This document shows positions 61,595-64,000 of a DNA stretch of 64,000 nt, one piece after another (position 1 is the first letter of the stretch; the number at the start of each line of letters is the position of its first letter). The notes under the pieces are model-generated. The model was not told the DNA's origin. It ran no database searches and was given only the letters and a program-made list of their open reading frames with translations. Origin of the DNA: Herbiconiux flava (GTDB lineage: Bacteria > Actinomycetota > Actinomycetes > Actinomycetales > Microbacteriaceae); contig NZ_JACCBM010000001.1 of assembly GCF_013409865.1 (NCBI RefSeq), forward strand, positions 1,674,001 to 1,738,000. The letters are read 5' to 3'. A program made the translations under genes and the position numbers.

Positions 61595-63198
61595 TGACCA
61601 TCTCACCCCAGGAGGCGGGCCGCGTCGTCGAGGCGCGGTCCGTCTCCAAGAGCTACGGCCCGGTGCGGGCGCTGCACGAGGTCTCGATCACGGTGCGCCC
61701 CGGCGCGGTGCACGCCCTGGTCGGCGAGAACGGGGCCGGCAAGTCGACCCTGGCGAAGGTGCTCGCCGGCATCGAGCCGCCGTCGAGCGGCACGATGAGC
61801 CTCGGCGGGGCGCCCTACGCGCCGCGCGACCGAGCCGAGGCGAAGCGCCGCGGCATCAACATGGTGCCGCAGCAGCTCAGCCTCGTGGGGGAGCTCAGCC
61901 TCGTCGAGAACTACCTCGTCGTCGGCTCGCGGCCGTTCGTCAACCGGCGGTCGGCCCGCTCCCTGCTCGCCGCGACCCTCGACCGGGCCCGCGTCGAGGT
62001 CGACCTCGACGCCCCCACCGCCTCGCTCACCCACTCCCACCGCCAGCTCGGCGAGATCGTGGTGGCGCTCGCCGAGGGCGCGCACACGCTCATCCTCGAC
62101 GAGCCGACCGCGAGCCTCGGCCCGCTCGAGGTGGGCGGGCTGTTCGAGCACCTGCGCTCGCTCTGCGAACTCGGCACCGCGATCGTGCTGATCACCCACC
62201 GGCTCGACGAGGTGCGCCAGGTGGCCGACGACCTCACCGTGCTGTCGCACGGCCTCGAGGTGCACCACGGCTCGGCGACCGGGCTGCAGCCGGCCGAGAT
62301 CGCCCGCCTGATGGTGGGGGAGCTGCCCGAGCTCGCCCCTCGCGCAGCCCGCACCCGCGGTGCCGTGACCCTGCGAGCCGAGGCCGTCGTGGCGCAGTCC
62401 ACCCGCGACGCGCGCCTCGACGGGGTCGACCTCGCGGTGCACGCGGGCGAGGTGGTGGGCCTCGCGGGTGTCGCCGGCAGCGGCCAGAACCTGCTGCTCG
62501 ACGTGCTCGCCGGGTTCGTGCCGCCGCGCTCCGGCACGGTGACGCTCGAGGGTTCCCGCACCGTCACGATCACCGGCAGCCGCGCCTCGACCGCCGCCGC
62601 CGAGCGCGGCGGGGCCACGGCGAGCACGCTCCGGGCCGCGGGCCTCGCCTGGATCCCGGAGGACCGCCGCGACGCCGTCGTGCCCACCATGAGCCTCCGC
62701 GAGAACCTCGCGGTCTACTCCAGTGCCCGGGGCCGGCGAGCGGATGCGCGGTCGCGCCCCCAGGGCTCCGACGACGTGTCGGCAGCCGGCCGCCTCGCGG
62801 CCTTCGACGTGCGCCCGGCCCGCCCCGAGCTCCTCGCCGCCGGCCTCTCCGGAGGCAACCAGCAGAAGCTGCTCGCCGCCCGCGAGCTCGGAGCCGCGCA
62901 GACCCCGAGTGCCGTGCTCGCCTACGGGCCGACCCAGGGTCTCGACCTCCGAGCGGCACAGGCCATCCGCGAGCGTCTGGTCGACCTCGCCGCCGCCGGC
63001 GCCGCCGTGCTCGTGGCCTCGCACGACCTCGAGGAGGTGCGCGCCGTCGCCGACCGCATCGTGGTCATGTTCGGTGGCCGCATCGTCGCCGACCTGCCCA
63101 TCGCCGAGGCCACCACCGAACGCCTCGGCCGCGCCATGGCGGGCCTCCCCGCCGATGACACGCCTCGTCCCACCCTTCCCGAGGAGCCCGCACCATGA
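61594..63198 (+). CDS. Nucleoside ABC transporter, double ATPase subunit
   Basis: 534 residues. Two ABC cassettes. The first has Walker A GENGAGKST (~45) and Walker B LILDEPTAS, but the signature is LTHSHRQ rather than LSGGQ. The second has the usual degenerate P-loop GVAGSGQNLLL (~290) with an intact LSGGNQQKLL signature and the Walker-B-like AVLAYGPTQGLDLR. This asymmetric pattern is normal in RbsA/YufO-type ATPases. The permeases are not in the window and probably follow the next gene. Confidence 0.88.
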   Translation: MTISPQEAGRVVEARSVSKSYGPVRALHEVSITVRPGAVHALVGENGAGKSTLAKVLAGIEPPSSGTMSLGGAPYAPRDRAEAKRRGINMVPQQLSLVGELSLVENYLVVGSRPFVNRRSARSLLAATLDRARVEVDLDAPTASLTHSHRQLGEIVVALAEGAHTLILDEPTASLGPLEVGGLFEHLRSLCELGTAIVLITHRLDEVRQVADDLTVLSHGLEVHHGSATGLQPAEIARLMVGELPELAPRAARTRGAVTLRAEAVVAQSTRDARLDGVDLAVHAGEVVGLAGVAGSGQNLLLDVLAGFVPPRSGTVTLEGSRTVTITGSRASTAAAERGGATASTLRAAGLAWIPEDRRDAVVPTMSLRENLAVYSSARGRRADARSRPQGSDDVSAAGRLAAFDVRPARPELLAAGLSGGNQQKLLAARELGAAQTPSAVLAYGPTQGLDLRAAQAIRERLVDLAAAGAAVLVASHDLEEVRAVADRIVVMFGGRIVADLPIAEATTERLGRAMAGLPADDTPRPTLPEEPAP

Positions 63199-64000
63199 CC
63201 GAGCTGACCGACCTCTACCCCACGGCCGCCGAGCTCGGCCGCCTCCGGGCCGTCGCCTCCGGCACCGAGCGCCCCGACCTGATCGTCCGCGGCGGCCTCG
63301 TGCAGTCGCCCGGCACCGAGGAGTGGCTCGAGCGCGACGTCGTCATCGCCGGCCGCCACATCGCGACCCTGACCCCCTGGAACCACGTCCCACCCGGCCC
63401 TGACGTCGAGCAGATCGACGCCACCGGATCCCACGTCGTGCCCACCTTCATCGACGCCCACCTGCACATCGAGTACACCAACCTCACCCCGGGCGAGCTC
63501 GCCCGCCTCAGTGTCGCCCGCGGCACGGGCACCGTGCTGACCGACCCGAACGGTGCCGCGAACGTCTGGGGCGCCCGCGGCATGGACCTCCTGCTCAGCA
63601 CCGAGACCCCGCTCCACGTCTTCCAGCAGGTCTCGCCCACGACCCCCGCTTCTCCCACCCTCGAGCGCGGCGGCGCGGTCATCCCCGAGGAGGTCGTGCG
63701 CGCCCGCCTGTGGGACCCGGTCACCACCAACCTCGGCGAGGGCAACCCCTTCGACTACGGCGAGATCTCCACCGGCCGCTTCCGCGAGGCGCTCGTGGCC
63801 GGCCGCCGCATCACCGGCCACACCGCCGCCCAGACCGAGGAGTCGCTCTGGGGCTACCTCGCCGCCGGCGTCGGCGACGACCACAACTCCGCGACCGTCG
63901 ACGAGGTGCTCGAACGCGTGCGGCTCGGCGCCATGATCACGATCATGGGGGCCTCCCTCACCGACAACACGGTGCCGATCTTCGCCGACCTCGAGCGGGT
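63195..64000 (+). CDS. Adenine-deaminase-like amidohydrolase, N-terminal part
   Basis: Starts at ATG 63195 (4-base overlap with the ATPase gene) and runs off the right edge; 268 codons are visible. FIDAHLHIEYTNLTP and the GTGTVLTDPNGAANVWG segment, then GRRITGHTAAQTEESLWGYL, follow the adenine deaminase (Ade, COG1001) layout. Ade usually has IESSM and DPHEIANV, so this is a divergent member: the second-motif His-Glu is Asn-Gly here. It may deaminate a purine base released from imported nucleosides or be a related hydrolase. Confidence 0.75.
   Translation, partial: MTELTDLYPTAAELGRLRAVASGTERPDLIVRGGLVQSPGTEEWLERDVVIAGRHIATLTPWNHVPPGPDVEQIDATGSHVVPTFIDAHLHIEYTNLTPGELARLSVARGTGTVLTDPNGAANVWGARGMDLLLSTETPLHVFQQVSPTTPASPTLERGGAVIPEEVVRARLWDPVTTNLGEGNPFDYGEISTGRFREALVAGRRITGHTAAQTEESLWGYLAAGVGDDHNSATVDEVLERVRLGAMITIMGASLTDNTVPIFADLER

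Noticed and set aside
61594..63198. Loss of the second Walker A in the double ATPase as a defect
   Set aside because: Degenerate second P-loops are normal in this family of sugar/nucleoside importers.

Overview
The window is chromosomal DNA from a high-G+C actinobacterium, most likely a Microbacteriaceae member. The reasons are strongly G/C-ending codons, frequent GTG and TTG starts, many genes with a TANNNT -10 box only 6-7 bases before the start codon, an LAxTG-type sortase signal, and a conserved actinobacterial block (mscL, fmdB-like, 5-formyl-THF cyclo-ligase, galU, rimJ-like). The family assignment is an inference from gene content. I found no insertion sequence, prophage, CRISPR array or rRNA. 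Almost all of the sequence is coding and many genes overlap by 1-8 bases in operons.

Layout. 1-4.9 kb: end of an NlpC/P60 peptidase, a structured terminated transcript, an HNH nuclease, a TetR plus quinone-reductase pair, tRNA-Arg(CCT), a BrkB-like membrane protein and an unknown protein. 4.9-16.3 kb: a glucosamine-kinase-like enzyme with a SIS-domain partner (minus strand), facing a polyamine-type ABC importer. A TetR regulator follows, then an operon of a family-1 glycosyltransferase, a PuuB-like FAD amine oxidase and an aminobutyraldehyde-dehydrogenase-like ALDH. Two copies of an AT-rich motif lie at the two ends of this region. 16.4-20.8 kb: a formaldehyde-dehydrogenase-like enzyme, a DUF2254 membrane protein, a LuxR-type regulator, a second quinone reductase and a small GNAT. 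20.9-25.7 kb: a beta-helix lipoprotein, a processive glycosyltransferase and a membrane-tethered beta-helix protein with a cytosolic HTH-like tail, probably a surface glycan system. 25.7-34.2 kb: an Eis-like acetyltransferase, TetR, a sortase-anchored amidase, a LysR/MHS-transporter/3-hydroxybutyrate-dehydrogenase-like set and a luciferase-like oxidoreductase.

34.2-44.2 kb: a large SF1-helicase/nuclease-like protein that has lost its Walker A lysine and Walker B glutamate, followed by the mscL-fmdB-cyclo-ligase-galU-rimJ block (without moeA), a membrane acyltransferase and tRNA-Ala(CGC). 44.2-48.1 kb: two small unknown proteins and an HTH-TOBE/modABC molybdate uptake operon. 48.1-55.4 kb: a kdp potassium-uptake operon with two microproteins, kdpA, kdpB, kdpC and kdpD, but no adjacent kdpE. 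55.4-64 kb: a creatininase-family protein, a PPC/DUF296 protein and an amidohydrolase. The end is a purine-salvage region: nucleoside deaminase, adenosine deaminase, a secreted protein, a BMP-type nucleoside-binding lipoprotein, a double ABC ATPase and the start of an adenine-deaminase-like gene cut by the window end.

Across the whole window the heptamer CGGATGC/GCATCCG appears about 70 times by eye. It is often placed where it forces codons (GAT, CAT) that the genome otherwise avoids. With the degenerate helicase, this is the strongest signal not explained by ordinary gene content.
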